Of a stretch of DNA of 64,000 nt, positions 55,869 to 64,000 are shown piece by piece. The stretch comes from Nodularia sp. LEGE 06071. Its GTDB lineage: Bacteria; Cyanobacteriota; Cyanobacteriia; Cyanobacteriales; Nostocaceae. The stretch spans positions 1 through 64,000 of the forward strand of contig NZ_JADEWH010000013.1 in NCBI RefSeq assembly GCF_015207755.1, read 5' to 3'. A model generated the notes under the pieces. It made no database searches, had not been told where the DNA came from, and saw nothing but the letters and a program-made list of their open reading frames with translations. Each line of letters starts with the position of its first letter. Within the stretch, counting starts at the first letter, position 1. The translations under genes and the position numbers were made by a program.

Positions 55869-56118
55869 ATGTCTAAGTTTGTTAAAGGATATTTTGCCAG
55901 TTTAATTGAACCGAAATTGGTGACAACAGCAGTAAAAGTTGCATTGATTGTTTTCTATCTTATTTATAATTAATCATGGAAGTGCTTTGTGGCAAGGCCA
56001 AATGAGTCGCGAACGTTGGATATCTGCAACCATAAGTTACCTAGTTCCCTATTGCGTTAATATTCATGGTCAATACGTTAGTGTTTATCGTTCAACTCAA
56101 GCTAAAAAATTCAAATAA
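55869..56118 (+). pseudogene. nrtS-like gene (small nitrate transporter family) broken by a frameshift
   Basis: ATG 55869 opens MSKFVKGYFASLIEPKLVTT, then AVKVALIV, matching the first half of NrtS-type proteins of about 70-80 residues. Near 55950-55954 the frame breaks (stop TAA within 20 bases). The expected second half continues in another frame: ILFIINHGSALWQGQMSRER then WISATISYLVPYCVNIHGQY, to TAA 56116-56118. Restoring two bases at the break (GTTTTC from GTTGGTTC) would give a continuous 83-residue protein. It is either a real loss or a sequencing error. Family assignment is from memory. Confidence 0.7.
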
Positions 56119-56296
56119 TGCAGACATATCACATTTTATAAATCTGCGTTTATCACCAGCATTTTGTTGCCAGATATCTGAATAGGGTTACTATCTCGTA
56201 AGTTCCTTGAAAAAGCAAAATTAATTAATTTATATTAATAAAAATTTAATTATTTGGATTTTTTATAGTCAGGAAAAAACGAGGTGACGGGAAAAG
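56119..56296. other. AT-rich spacer after the nrtS-like remnant
   Basis: No gene or clear signal. It has an AT-rich tract near 56220-56260 (ATATTAATAAAAATTTAATT). Confidence 0.4.
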
Positions 56297-56731
56297 TTAT
56301 AACCACTGTCCACCTCGGAAACGCCAATGGGGAAAGATAATTCTCATCAGGCTTTGTGAGGCAGTAAAAACTGCTAGCCAAACAAAACTATAGTGTATTA
56401 TAAAAGCTCCTAATGGTAGTTCGGCTTTTGGTATAGGTATTGGTAAGAAGCCAAAAAGTTTTACTCCACAGAAAATGAAGGCTAATTCCCAAATACCAGC
56501 AACCAGTTGATAAGCAGCAGGCCAGTCTCTATCCCAACGGGATTTTTGCAGATAATCATAAAGCACATCCCAAATTAAACCAAAGATGGCGACATAGCCA
56601 AGTATCCAGAAATAAACCGAGTTTGCACCAGGGCCAATTAAACCTATTGCAAAAGGTAATGATACTAATAGCCCTACAGTTATAAGTAGTAGTAATCGAG
56701 TTTGCCAACGCCCAAATAAAGTTGGTGTCAT
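56297..56731 (-). CDS. Small integral membrane protein of unknown function
   Basis: Protein of 144 residues with about four membrane helices (near 13-31, 35-55, 75-92, 104-128). Recognisable stretches: GRWQTRLLLLITVGLLVSLP, FGLIWDVLYDYLQKSRWDRDW and FPHWRFRGGQWL. I do not recognise the family. It lies downstream of an AT-rich region. Confidence 0.65.
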   Translation of the reverse strand: MTPTLFGRWQTRLLLLITVGLLVSLPFAIGLIGPGANSVYFWILGYVAIFGLIWDVLYDYLQKSRWDRDWPAAYQLVAGIWELAFIFCGVKLFGFLPIPIPKAELPLGAFIIHYSFVWLAVFTASQSLMRIIFPHWRFRGGQWL

Positions 56732-57008
56732 AATTCAGTGCTGAGTAAAAGACTGGAAAGAATCAAAGTTTTTCATAGATTATTTGTCAAACCAAGTTTA
56801 CCAATTTCAGCAAGATTGTAACTGGTTTTGTAAACAATTGTGTAGTAAAGACATTTTACACAAATATAATGCACATTATTCAGTAGGCAACTATTAAAAA
56901 TAACGTTTTTTTATCGATTTTGACGGATATATTGATAATTTTGATGATTAATTCAAAAAAAATGTGTTAAAAAGTATACAGGGTTAACTAAAATTTTGCA
57001 TTTACTAC

Positions 57009-57890
57009 ATGAAAACCATCAAAAGTTTGACATCAGTTGTCTTTGGAACCGCAATTACAGCTTGTGGAATGTTGAGTTACACGCTTCCAGGACAAGCAAT
57101 CACAATTTCGACTAGCGGTGGAGAAGTTGGAAATGTAGATGTTTCTACAGGTATATTTACTCCTTTTCTGACTAATTCACTAAATTTTACTGATATAGCT
57201 GTTAACGATGATGGGGAACTGTTCGGTAATACTTTTGGCCGGCTATACAGCATTAGTCCAGGTTCACCAATGGAGGTTATGGACATTGGTGCTTTACTCA
57301 TCAATAATGCGAACGCATTAGGATTTGACAACAATGGCGTGCTTTATGCTGCTGGTAGTAATGATTTCTATTCTGTGAACACTTCTACAGGTAGGGCAAC
57401 GGTAGTATCTAATAGTCTTACAGGTTTTCTCAGCGCTGGCGATATTGTATTTAATCCGGCAATAAATCAGTTTTTAGCGACATCAACAACTCCAGATAAT
57501 AGTACTTTATTCTCTATCGCTCTAGATGGTGCAGCTACAGAAATTGGTAGTATTGGTTTCAATGAGGTGTTTGGACTAGGTTTTAATAGCGGAACTTTGT
57601 ATGGCTATACAACTGCTGGAGAACAACTTATTATTGATCCGACTACAGGATTGGGGGTTTTCGACAAAAATCTTACAGGGTTGACAGGTTCGATTTTGGG
57701 TGCATCAAGTTCTCTTGACCAAGCAACGCCTCCACCGACAACTCCACCGACAACTCCACCGACAACTCCACCGACAACTCCACCTGTAACATCTGTTCCC
57801 GAACCAATGAATCTTGCCGGTATAATGATGCTTGGTTTTATGGGGTTGTGCATGAAAGGTAAGAAGAGAAAACCCTTGCAATCGGTATAG
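57009..57890 (+). CDS. PEP-CTERM sorting-domain protein
   Basis: Protein of 293 residues. The signal peptide is hydrophobic (TSVVFGTAITACGMLSYTL). A beta-rich region of repeated NxxGxLY-type turns follows, typical of a propeller-like or fibre-like exported domain. Then comes a (PPTT)n tandem tract near residues 240-258, and the C-terminal PEP-CTERM tag with VPEP at about 262-265, a hydrophobic helix and a basic tail (MKGKKRK). The tag is sorted and cleaved by exosortase; no exosortase gene is in the window. Function of the main domain is unknown. Confidence 0.88.
   Translation: MKTIKSLTSVVFGTAITACGMLSYTLPGQAITISTSGGEVGNVDVSTGIFTPFLTNSLNFTDIAVNDDGELFGNTFGRLYSISPGSPMEVMDIGALLINNANALGFDNNGVLYAAGSNDFYSVNTSTGRATVVSNSLTGFLSAGDIVFNPAINQFLATSTTPDNSTLFSIALDGAATEIGSIGFNEVFGLGFNSGTLYGYTTAGEQLIIDPTTGLGVFDKNLTGLTGSILGASSSLDQATPPPTTPPTTPPTTPPTTPPVTSVPEPMNLAGIMMLGFMGLCMKGKKRKPLQSV
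57735..57782. repeat. Four perfect 12-bp tandem repeats inside the PEP-CTERM gene
   Basis: CCGACAACTCCA occurs four times without change and encodes the Pro-Thr-Thr-Pro linker. Such coding minisatellites vary in copy number between strains. Confidence 0.9.
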
Positions 57891-57912
57891 TCAGTTTCAA
57901 CACATATTTTAT

Positions 57913-57939
57913 GCCCTTTCATGCGTATCCTGAGAGGGC
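57913..57939 (+). terminator. Hairpin after the PEP-CTERM gene
   Basis: GCCCTTTC pairs with GAGAGGGC (one mismatch) and is followed by TTTTG. It lies between the convergent PEP-CTERM and esterase genes. Confidence 0.55.
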
Positions 57940-57952
57940 TTTTGACTGGCAA

Positions 57953-58648
57953 TTAGTGATAGGCTGTTAGTGGTTGCCAATTAATTACATCTTCTAACAA
58001 AGTTTGATAGCCGAGGGTGTTGGGGTGAAGACCATCTGCACTTAAGCGTTGCAACCGCCAAAATTCATCCCGCGCCATCCATTTGTCGAAAATATCTAAA
58101 TAAGGAATTTGCCGTTGACTGCAAGCTAGTTTAGTCGCTTCTTTATAACGGTATTGGTCGCTGTGATTGTAATAAAAGCAATCTAGAAACGGCATTTTGG
58201 CTTCATCGACTGGAACCATCCCCACAAATAACACGGGACAGAGTTGCTGTGCTTGTTCTAGTAAAGCAGTGATTTCAGATTCAAATAGGGCAAAATCTGT
58301 ATGATTTCGTCCGTGGGGACGTGTTAATCGGGCTGTATCATTGACACCGACGGAGAGGATAATCATGTCGGGAAGACGATTTCGGAGTTCACCCCGATGG
58401 CGAAATTCTACTTCTAGCCTTTGTGCTACTTGTTGTGTGCGATCGCCTCTAACTCCCAAATTATATAATACATGACCAGAACTATCGGGTAACATCCACC
58501 ACCGCCGGAGTTGCTCAACCCAACCGCCTTTTTCTGGGTCGCCAAAGCCATATACTAAGCTATCCCCCAGTGCGATAATCTTCAAAGGCTGACATTGTTT
58601 GGGTGGTTCTACCAGCTGCATTGAGGAAGAAAGCTCGAATGTTTGCAT
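57953..58648 (-). CDS. SGNH/GDSL-type esterase
   Basis: Protein of 231 residues with the SGNH blocks: block I IIALGDSLVYGFG (catalytic Ser30), block II YNLGVRGDRT, block III SVGVNDTARL, and block V DGLHPNTLGYQ with the catalytic Asp-His. No signal peptide is seen, so it is probably cytoplasmic. Possible substrates are acyl esters or lysophospholipids, not determinable here. Confidence 0.88.
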   Translation of the reverse strand: MQTFELSSSMQLVEPPKQCQPLKIIALGDSLVYGFGDPEKGGWVEQLRRWWMLPDSSGHVLYNLGVRGDRTQQVAQRLEVEFRHRGELRNRLPDMIILSVGVNDTARLTRPHGRNHTDFALFESEITALLEQAQQLCPVLFVGMVPVDEAKMPFLDCFYYNHSDQYRYKEATKLACSQRQIPYLDIFDKWMARDEFWRLQRLSADGLHPNTLGYQTLLEDVINWQPLTAYH

Positions 58649-58766
58649 TTTAAAGGCTGTATTTTATATCTTTACAAGATTCTACACATTTCTACACCAT
58701 TAAAGGGTATCTTGCTTAACCTTCATCCGGCAAGCTGCAAATATTGGCTCAATTACGAATTACGAA

Positions 58767-60719
58767 TTATGGTGATTGATTAAAAACCCACTTTAGCCAC
58801 TGTGCAGAAGAAGTTAGTATATTTAAGCGGTGAAGTCCGGGCGCACGGGAGGCGGCGATTCCATCAACAGCGACTAGTGCTGAATATTGCAAACCGAGGA
58901 AACTATCAACTGCTGCATAAGGGCCACCCAGTGTAATTGCTCCGGATGCATATATCTGTCCTTTGCCATTCCGCAGTTCTGGTATTTCAAAATTATTTGT
59001 GACAACCAAGCGCCCTAGATAATTCAGGGGCAATTTGTAATGTTCTACCAAATCTTCTAGTAAGGGGCTGGCTTCGACTTTGGCATCCAGTCCAGTAGCA
59101 TCAATAATAAAGTCTGCGGCTAGTTTCATTTCTCCCAAGCCTTTTTCCTGGATATGGGTAATAGTCCGGTTTTGAGTATCCCGTTCTACAGCTTTTACTT
59201 CACCAAAGGTGATTTGATACCAGCCTTCACTTAACCCTTGCTCAGTCATTTGCTGCCAGTCGTGGCGGTCGGCGGTGGTAGTCCCGCCCCAGTCTGCTAG
59301 TAGGCGCTGGCGTTCGTCTGGGGTGGCTTTTTCGAGCATGACGCGGAGTTCTCCGCCCCAACAAGCTTTAGGCCAGTTAAAAGGCTGAAATTCGTAATGA
59401 TTTTTGACTTGTCGCTGGGCTTTTTGAAATTTGTTGCCTTGGGGTTTAGGCGATCGCATCAAATGCAAAACTGTAATATGACGATTGTGCTTTCTCGCCT
59501 CATAAATTCTTTGGATAATCCGCGAAGCCACAATTCCCCGTCCACGAATCAACACAGTCCCACCCTGTTGTTCTAGTTGCTGATAAACATGGTCGTGGGC
59601 TTCATAAGCATTGACAACAGACTTAAAATCTTGATATTTTGCTCTATAAGCTTGCAAATCTGGGAGAAATTGAATTGCCGGATACCCAGTAGCTAAATGT
59701 ATATAACGACTAACTATAAAAGCGTAATTTCCCGGACTGCGAGAATAGGCTACACAATATCTGCCATCATCAGTTTTGCGAATAGCCCTAACGCGCCCAT
59801 AACGATAAATTTGATTCCAGCCAATGCGCTTAACTTCCCGGTCTATGGAATCGAAGACATTACCTGCACGAGGTGTATAAGTTTCTGCAAAGGTGGGTTC
59901 AGCAAATACTTGCCATAAATATTTGAATGCTGAATTGACCTTACCTTGAGTCACTTCACGCCCAGCTTCCCGCAAAGCATAACTAGGCCAACCCCAAATA
60001 TTATCAGGACAAGAATCAGAATTAGATCGCAATCTTTCATGTAAGGGAATTTGCGAGTTCATACAGAGGCGCTTGTAACGCGCATAAGGTTCTGCTTCTA
60101 ATCCCAAAGCCACAATTTTCTCAGCCCGGACACCACTTATTCGCAGCAAATCAACCCAGACAAAACTACCTAATCCCGCCCCAACTGCCAAATAATCGCA
60201 TTCATCCACTGGCAAACCTGTGGCGTGAAGTGCTTGTAGGGGAACATTTTCTGCCTGGAATGCTGGTGGGGGAAAATTGCTCCCCAAGGGTGTTGCCTGG
60301 GCTGGTGGCAAGCCAGGTTCAGGGATATTAGTATGGGGGTTAAACTGAATCATTGACGGCGGGCTGGTAGCTTGGCTGGTGGCGTTGACACCAAACATCA
60401 CCGTGATCATGTAGGGGCCAATTTGCAATGTATCGCCATGAGCTAAAACACCACGATTTTGTTGTTGACCGTTGACAAATACACCGTTAATGCTGCCTTG
60501 GTCAATTACTACTAGCTGGTTTTGTTCCCAGTCAATGAGGGCATGATAACGGGAAATTTCATGACTGTTAAGCAGCATTCTAGCCACACGCCGTCCCTGA
60601 AGTTCAGCAGGTAGACGAACGAATTCACGACCAAAAGCTATGGGCGGACTCAATGTTGGTTCTCGCCGTTCCCCCGTTGCTGGGTCTTCCCAACTTAATT
60701 GAATTTGTGGATTAGTCAC
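58767..60719 (-). CDS. FHA domain fused to an FAD/NAD(P)-dependent oxidoreductase
   Basis: From GTG 60719 the protein has 650 residues; the frame extends to a TTG at 60740 that lies in repeat DNA. Residues about 10-115 form an FHA phosphothreonine-binding domain (GREFVRLPAEL, SRYHALIDWE, NGVFVNGQQQNRGVLAHG). A Pro/Ala-rich linker follows. Residues 165-640 are a flavoprotein-like domain with AVGAGLGSFVWVDLLR near 181, TVLIRGRGIVASRIIQRIYE and a late ADFIIDATGLDAKVEA. The combination of FHA with a flavoprotein is uncommon. The next gene upstream also has an FHA domain. Confidence 0.82.
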   Translation of the reverse strand: MTNPQIQLSWEDPATGERREPTLSPPIAFGREFVRLPAELQGRRVARMLLNSHEISRYHALIDWEQNQLVVIDQGSINGVFVNGQQQNRGVLAHGDTLQIGPYMITVMFGVNATSQATSPPSMIQFNPHTNIPEPGLPPAQATPLGSNFPPPAFQAENVPLQALHATGLPVDECDYLAVGAGLGSFVWVDLLRISGVRAEKIVALGLEAEPYARYKRLCMNSQIPLHERLRSNSDSCPDNIWGWPSYALREAGREVTQGKVNSAFKYLWQVFAEPTFAETYTPRAGNVFDSIDREVKRIGWNQIYRYGRVRAIRKTDDGRYCVAYSRSPGNYAFIVSRYIHLATGYPAIQFLPDLQAYRAKYQDFKSVVNAYEAHDHVYQQLEQQGGTVLIRGRGIVASRIIQRIYEARKHNRHITVLHLMRSPKPQGNKFQKAQRQVKNHYEFQPFNWPKACWGGELRVMLEKATPDERQRLLADWGGTTTADRHDWQQMTEQGLSEGWYQITFGEVKAVERDTQNRTITHIQEKGLGEMKLAADFIIDATGLDAKVEASPLLEDLVEHYKLPLNYLGRLVVTNNFEIPELRNGKGQIYASGAITLGGPYAAVDSFLGLQYSALVAVDGIAASRAPGLHRLNILTSSAQWLKWVFNQSP

Positions 60720-60732
60720 GTCGCTGCGCTCC

Positions 60733-60766
60733 GAATTCAAAATTCAAAATTCAAAATTCAAAATTA
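60733..60766. repeat. AATTCAAAATTC tandem repeat
   Basis: About four copies of CAAAATT lie at the start of the FHA-oxidoreductase gene and generate its false upstream TTG start. Confidence 0.8.
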
Positions 60767-60925
60767 AATACCCCACGGATAAATCTGGGGGCTTGAATAA
60801 ATGTTGTTTCACTTTTTTCTTCTCCATAAATAAATTTAGTTGCTCTGTATCCTTTTTTCTTTGTTCATTAGGAAGTCAGTCACAATCTTTCCCCCCTGCA
60901 CCCTGCACTCTGCCCCCCTGCCTCT

Positions 60926-61477
60926 TCAATGATTCGGTGCTACTAACACACTTACTGATGCTGCTAAAGATGTACCACACCAAGGACAGCCAATTTGCAG
61001 ATTTTCCGCAGGGGAAACTTTATGACATTTGGGACACTCTAAGCCATAAAACCTTTGTGTTGGTGCTGGGGGTGTGGGTGGATGGTGATGATGCCTCAGT
61101 GGTTCTGGTGCTGGTGGTGGTGTTAAAATTGTTGCTGGAATGTTGTTAATAGCAATGTTAGTAACTTGAAGTTTTGCTTGACCCAAATAAATAATACTGC
61201 CCTGATTTAAAGGCATTTCACCTTGGACTAATTGCTGTCCATCGATCATTGGGGGATTAGGCGATCGCAAATTTCTGATATAAAAGCATTGCTGCTGATG
61301 ATGAAAAAATATTTCTACGTGTAAACCGGATACAGTCGGGTGACTTAAAACAATATCACACCGCATGGGATCGCGACCGATGCGGACAGTACTGGGATTT
61401 TTACTAGGCTGTTGTTCATAAATGTTCTGAACTCTATCTTGGCCTGTATCGTGCCACTGTAAAGTTAGTGTGTTCAT
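60926..61477 (-). CDS. FHA-domain protein with a C-terminal zinc ribbon
   Basis: From ATG 61477 the protein has 183 residues. The FHA domain spans about 30-105 (VRIGRDPMRCDIVLSHPTVS, GLHVEIFFHHQQQCFYIRNL) with the phospho-peptide-binding Arg35 and Ser45. After a Pro/His-rich linker (HHHH at 129-132) comes a zinc ribbon with C148, C151, C164 and C167. It probably binds a phosphothreonine partner and acts as an adaptor. It lies upstream of the FHA-flavoprotein gene on the same strand, with a 206-base gap. Confidence 0.82.
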   Translation of the reverse strand: MNTLTLQWHDTGQDRVQNIYEQQPSKNPSTVRIGRDPMRCDIVLSHPTVSGLHVEIFFHHQQQCFYIRNLRSPNPPMIDGQQLVQGEMPLNQGSIIYLGQAKLQVTNIAINNIPATILTPPPAPEPLRHHHHPPTPPAPTQRFYGLECPKCHKVSPAENLQIGCPWCGTSLAASVSVLVAPNH

Positions 61478-61587
61478 CTTTCTCAATTAAATCAGAATTA
61501 TTTAGTTACTTCAACTTCTGTCTGTGCGATTCCTAACACGATTCAGCAAGACCAAGCAAGTGTTTAGCACAAACTTCAACAATCACC

Positions 61588-62253
61588 TTATCTCGCTGAT
61601 GCCAATTTATCAGCAATGCGTGTAGTTTCGGGTAAGCGATATTTTGGTGTACAGCTTAATACATAGTCAATTGCAGTAGTTAAACTGATTTGATGACCGA
61701 TGGAGACGTATACAGGCTTTACTCCTTGACGCGTTCTTAAAACTGCCCCAATAGTTTCACCTTTATGTATTAATGGTTGCCAACGACCTTTAGTGTCTGG
61801 CAATTGCTCATGCTTCCCAATTAACAATGATTTTGCTACACCAATTGTCGGCATATCCAAGATAACCCCTAGATGACTAGCTATGCCCAATCTGCGGGGA
61901 TGGGCGATTCCTTGACCATCACACAAAATAATATCTGGTGTAATTTGAATTTTTTCTAGTGCATCCAGTACGGCTGGGATTTCCCGAAACGAGAGAAAAC
62001 CGGGAATGTAGGGAAATGATGTGGGGCGGTAGGCTAATGAAGTTTCTACGACTTGCAAATCAGGAAAACTCAGCACTGCAACTGCTGCACGGCTAATAGT
62101 GCCATTGGACTCAAAACCCATATCTACACCAGCTACGTATTGGACAGGTTGTTTGAGTTGATCTGAGCTAATTACCTGATATCGTAAACGTTCTTGGATA
62201 GCGATCGCTTCTTCCACTGTCACAGGCCAAGGATGATGTTGATAAATCTTCAT
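61588..62253 (-). CDS. nfi: Endonuclease V
   Basis: Cuts DNA at the second phosphodiester 3' to deoxyinosine and starts repair of deaminated adenine. The protein has 221 residues. The catalytic metal-binding Asp44 is in VAGVDMGFES; Tyr81-82/Glu91 lie in SFPYIPGFLSFREIP; Asp112 is in ILCDGQGIAHPR. All expected acidic residues are present. It is single and unlinked to other repair genes here. Confidence 0.94.
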   Translation of the reverse strand: MKIYQHHPWPVTVEEAIAIQERLRYQVISSDQLKQPVQYVAGVDMGFESNGTISRAAVAVLSFPDLQVVETSLAYRPTSFPYIPGFLSFREIPAVLDALEKIQITPDIILCDGQGIAHPRRLGIASHLGVILDMPTIGVAKSLLIGKHEQLPDTKGRWQPLIHKGETIGAVLRTRQGVKPVYVSIGHQISLTTAIDYVLSCTPKYRLPETTRIADKLASAR

Positions 62254-62414
62254 ATTTAAACTGGAAATTAAAAGTGTGCTTTTCCGAAATGTTGATTAGT
62301 AACGGTGTATCTAAGATTTAAATGAATTTGCGAATTTTTGTAGCCTTTGAGAAAATTTCCGTTATTTATGGCTCAATAATTAGCAACCATAACCATTTAT
62401 TTTCGGAGAAAAAT

Positions 62415-63257
62415 ATGCGTAGCGTTAGTAGTAATCTTGATCACAGATTTCAGTATGGATTTTATATCGCCGGAGGAATATTTATCTTATTTTTGGCAAT
62501 GACCATCCGTCCTTTTGCCATTATAAATGCTGGTGAACGGGGTGTAATCATGAAGTTTGGCAAAGTTCAGGATCAAGTTTTAGGCGAAGGGCTACATCCA
62601 ATTATGCCAATTGTCACATCAGTTAAAAGGCTCAATGTTCGCGTTCAACAAAATACTTTTAAATCTGATGCAGCTTCCAAAGACCTGCAAACAATCACGA
62701 CAGAATTAGCTGTAAACTGGCATCTTGACCCGCTACAAGTAAATAAAATTTTTCAACAAGTGGGAGATGAGAAACTAATTATTGATGGCATTATTACTCC
62801 GGCGGTTTCGGAAGTCCTGAAAGCAGCTACTGCTAAAAAAACAGCCGAAGAAGTCATTACGAAAAGAACAGAATTAAAGCAAGAAATGGATAATCATCTG
62901 AAAACCCGTTTAGCATCTTACGGTATTATTATAGATGATGTTTCTTTAGTGAACTTCTCCTTTTCTCCAGAGTTTAGTAGAGCAATTGAATCGAAACAAA
63001 TAGCTGAACAAGAGGCTAAACAGGCGGAATTTATTGCTCAGAAAGCGACTCAAGAAGCCCAAGCAGATATCAACCGCGCTAAAGGTCAAGCCGAAGCACA
63101 AAGATTACAACGGCTAACTTTAACGCCAGATTTATTACAAAAGCAAGCCATAGAAAAATGGGATGGTCGTTTTCCCACAGTGATGAGTGGTAATGGTGCG
63201 TTGCCTTTAATCAACATTAATCCTAGTAGTTTAACAAGTGAAAATAAGAAACAGTAA
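62415..63257 (+). CDS. Prohibitin/SPFH-domain membrane protein
   Basis: From ATG 62415 (GGAGAA 5-10 bases upstream as ribosome-binding site) the protein has 280 residues. One membrane helix is at about 18-38 (FYIAGGIFILFLAMTIRPFA). The SPFH domain follows (INAGERGVIMKFGKVQDQVL, GLHPIMPIVTSVKRLNVRVQ) and then a coiled coil (EQEAKQAEFIAQKATQEAQA). Prohibitins form ring complexes and regulate membrane proteases such as FtsH. The role here is inferred from the family. Confidence 0.9.
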   Translation: MRSVSSNLDHRFQYGFYIAGGIFILFLAMTIRPFAIINAGERGVIMKFGKVQDQVLGEGLHPIMPIVTSVKRLNVRVQQNTFKSDAASKDLQTITTELAVNWHLDPLQVNKIFQQVGDEKLIIDGIITPAVSEVLKAATAKKTAEEVITKRTELKQEMDNHLKTRLASYGIIIDDVSLVNFSFSPEFSRAIESKQIAEQEAKQAEFIAQKATQEAQADINRAKGQAEAQRLQRLTLTPDLLQKQAIEKWDGRFPTVMSGNGALPLININPSSLTSENKKQ

Positions 63258-63274
63258 TTATGAACTCTTCTTTA

Positions 63275-63330
63275 TAGCTTTGCGTCTTTGCGCCCTTCTC
63301 CCAAAGGGAGAGGCTAGCGCCAATGCGTGA
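63275..63330. repeat. TTTGCGTCTTTGCGCCC-type repeat
   Basis: Another copy of the TTTGCGCC family with CTCCCAAAGGGAGAGG, in the prohibitin-aldo/keto reductase spacer. Confidence 0.6.
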
Positions 63331-63414
63331 GCTTTTTATATACTCATTTAGGTAGATGTCTCAGAGCAATTGTCCTTCGCTAAGATAAAAGGAGCAATTT
63401 CGCCGCAGCCAATC

Positions 63415-64000
63415 ATGATAAAAAAGCAAACACGGCGCAATTTTATAATTACCAGTGTTGCGGTAGCTGGTGGTATGACAGCAACTACTGCCTTTCCACA
63501 GGCTGCAAAACCAACAGCAACTATGCCAGAACGAGTCCTGGGAAGCACTGAAGTAAATTTACCTATTTTCGGGTTGGGAGGTGCAGGACAAACGCCGCTA
63601 TCCTGGTATGACAGAGAAGGTGATGCTGAAGCAATTATTCAAAAAGCGTTGGAACTGGGTATCCGCTACTTTGATACGGCTGCTAATTATGGTCCTAGTG
63701 AAGATTATTTAGGAAAAGTGCTGCCACCCCATCGTTCTGGGCTGTTTCTAGCCAGCAAGACTGATCAAAGAGACTACGATGGTGCATGGCGAGAATTGGA
63801 GCGATCGCTTAAACGTCTGAATACAGATTACCTTGATTTGTGGCAGTTGCATCATGTGTCTTTTGCCTCAGAACTCGACACTATCTTTAGTGCATCTGGT
63901 GCAATTACAGCTTTAGAAGAAGCTATACAGCAGAAACTTGTCCGCTTCGCAGGTATTACCGGACATCATGACCCAGAGATAATTGCCGAAGGACTGCGCC
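63415..64000 (+). CDS. Aldo/keto reductase, 5' part cut by the window end
   Basis: ATG 63415 opens a frame that runs past the window edge with no stop for 195 codons. A Tat-like signal (KKQTRRNFIITSVAVAGGM) is at the N-terminus, followed by the AKR barrel: GIRYFDTAANYG (Asp and Tyr of the catalytic tetrad), FLASKTDQ (Lys) and LDLWQLHHV (His). All four catalytic residues are present. The reaction is NADPH-dependent reduction of an aldehyde or ketone. The signal suggests export, unusual for a cytosolic family. Confidence 0.88.
   Translation, partial: MIKKQTRRNFIITSVAVAGGMTATTAFPQAAKPTATMPERVLGSTEVNLPIFGLGGAGQTPLSWYDREGDAEAIIQKALELGIRYFDTAANYGPSEDYLGKVLPPHRSGLFLASKTDQRDYDGAWRELERSLKRLNTDYLDLWQLHHVSFASELDTIFSASGAITALEEAIQQKLVRFAGITGHHDPEIIAEGLR

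Noticed and set aside
61588-62253. Endonuclease V as part of the defence island
   Set aside because: It is a normal housekeeping repair gene in cyanobacteria and is far from both accessory islands.
63348-63548. 66-codon minus-strand frame at the window end
   Set aside because: It is antisense to the start of the aldo/keto reductase gene, whose catalytic motifs are clear on the plus strand.

Overview
The window is chromosomal DNA of a filamentous, probably heterocyst-forming cyanobacterium (Nostocales: Nostoc, Anabaena, Nodularia or a relative; I cannot fix the genus). Three things point there. The palindrome GCGATCGC (HIP1) is very frequent. Heptameric short tandem repeats (TAGTCAT, AAAATCC types) and TTTGCGCC/CCCTGC families lie between genes. 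Oxygenic-photosynthesis genes are present: psb28, psaE, ndhO, ndhN and an orange carotenoid protein. No rRNA, tRNA or CRISPR array was seen.

Layout. 1-9.4 kb is housekeeping and photosynthesis: an FkbM-type methyltransferase, psb28, moaB, mraY, a DUF3134-like protein, a PAP/fibrillin protein, psaE, mutM, ndhO, a toxin-antitoxin pair whose PIN toxin is frameshifted, and mdh. 9.6-13.6 kb is an accessory operon of three genes: a winged-helix-like protein, a P-loop ATPase and a PD-(D/E)XK nuclease-like protein. I cannot assign it to a named defence system, and it is the best candidate for an undescribed one. 13.6-29.8 kb has pgi, a RelE-like pair, livM/livG-type transporter genes, deoC, recO, an MFS exporter, a glycosyltransferase, ocp, a matrixin-like protease, secG, gpmI and an ABC-F ATPase. 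29.9-34.6 kb is a second accessory island: an Rpn/DUF2887-type gene with a decayed tandem copy, a single-chain restriction-modification protein and an XRE regulator, with a MITE-like element beside them.

35.2-52.8 kb, all on the minus strand, is the S10-spc-alpha ribosomal supercluster. In transcription order it runs rplC, rplD, rplW, rplB, rpsS, rplV, rpsC, rplP, rpmC, rpsQ, rplN, rplX, rplE, rpsH, rplF, rplR, rpsE, rplO, secY, adk, infA, rpmJ, rpsM, rpsK, rpoA, rplQ, truA, rplM, rpsI, rpmE, prfA. It supplies ribosomal proteins, the Sec channel, initiation factor IF-1, the RNA polymerase alpha subunit, pseudouridine synthase and release factor 1. rpsJ, rpsN, rpmD and rpsD are absent from the cluster. 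Several spacers contain short tandem repeats or hairpins, notably a three-hairpin spacer before rpoA and an 18-bp palindrome in the long region upstream of rplC.

53.6-64 kb has ndhN, a DUF3172-like protein, an AMIN-domain protein, a frameshifted nrtS-like gene, a small membrane protein, a PEP-CTERM protein, an SGNH esterase, an FHA-flavoprotein fusion next to an FHA-zinc-ribbon protein, endonuclease V, a prohibitin-like protein, and the 5' part of an aldo/keto reductase cut by the window end. All family assignments were made by reading motifs; no database search was run.
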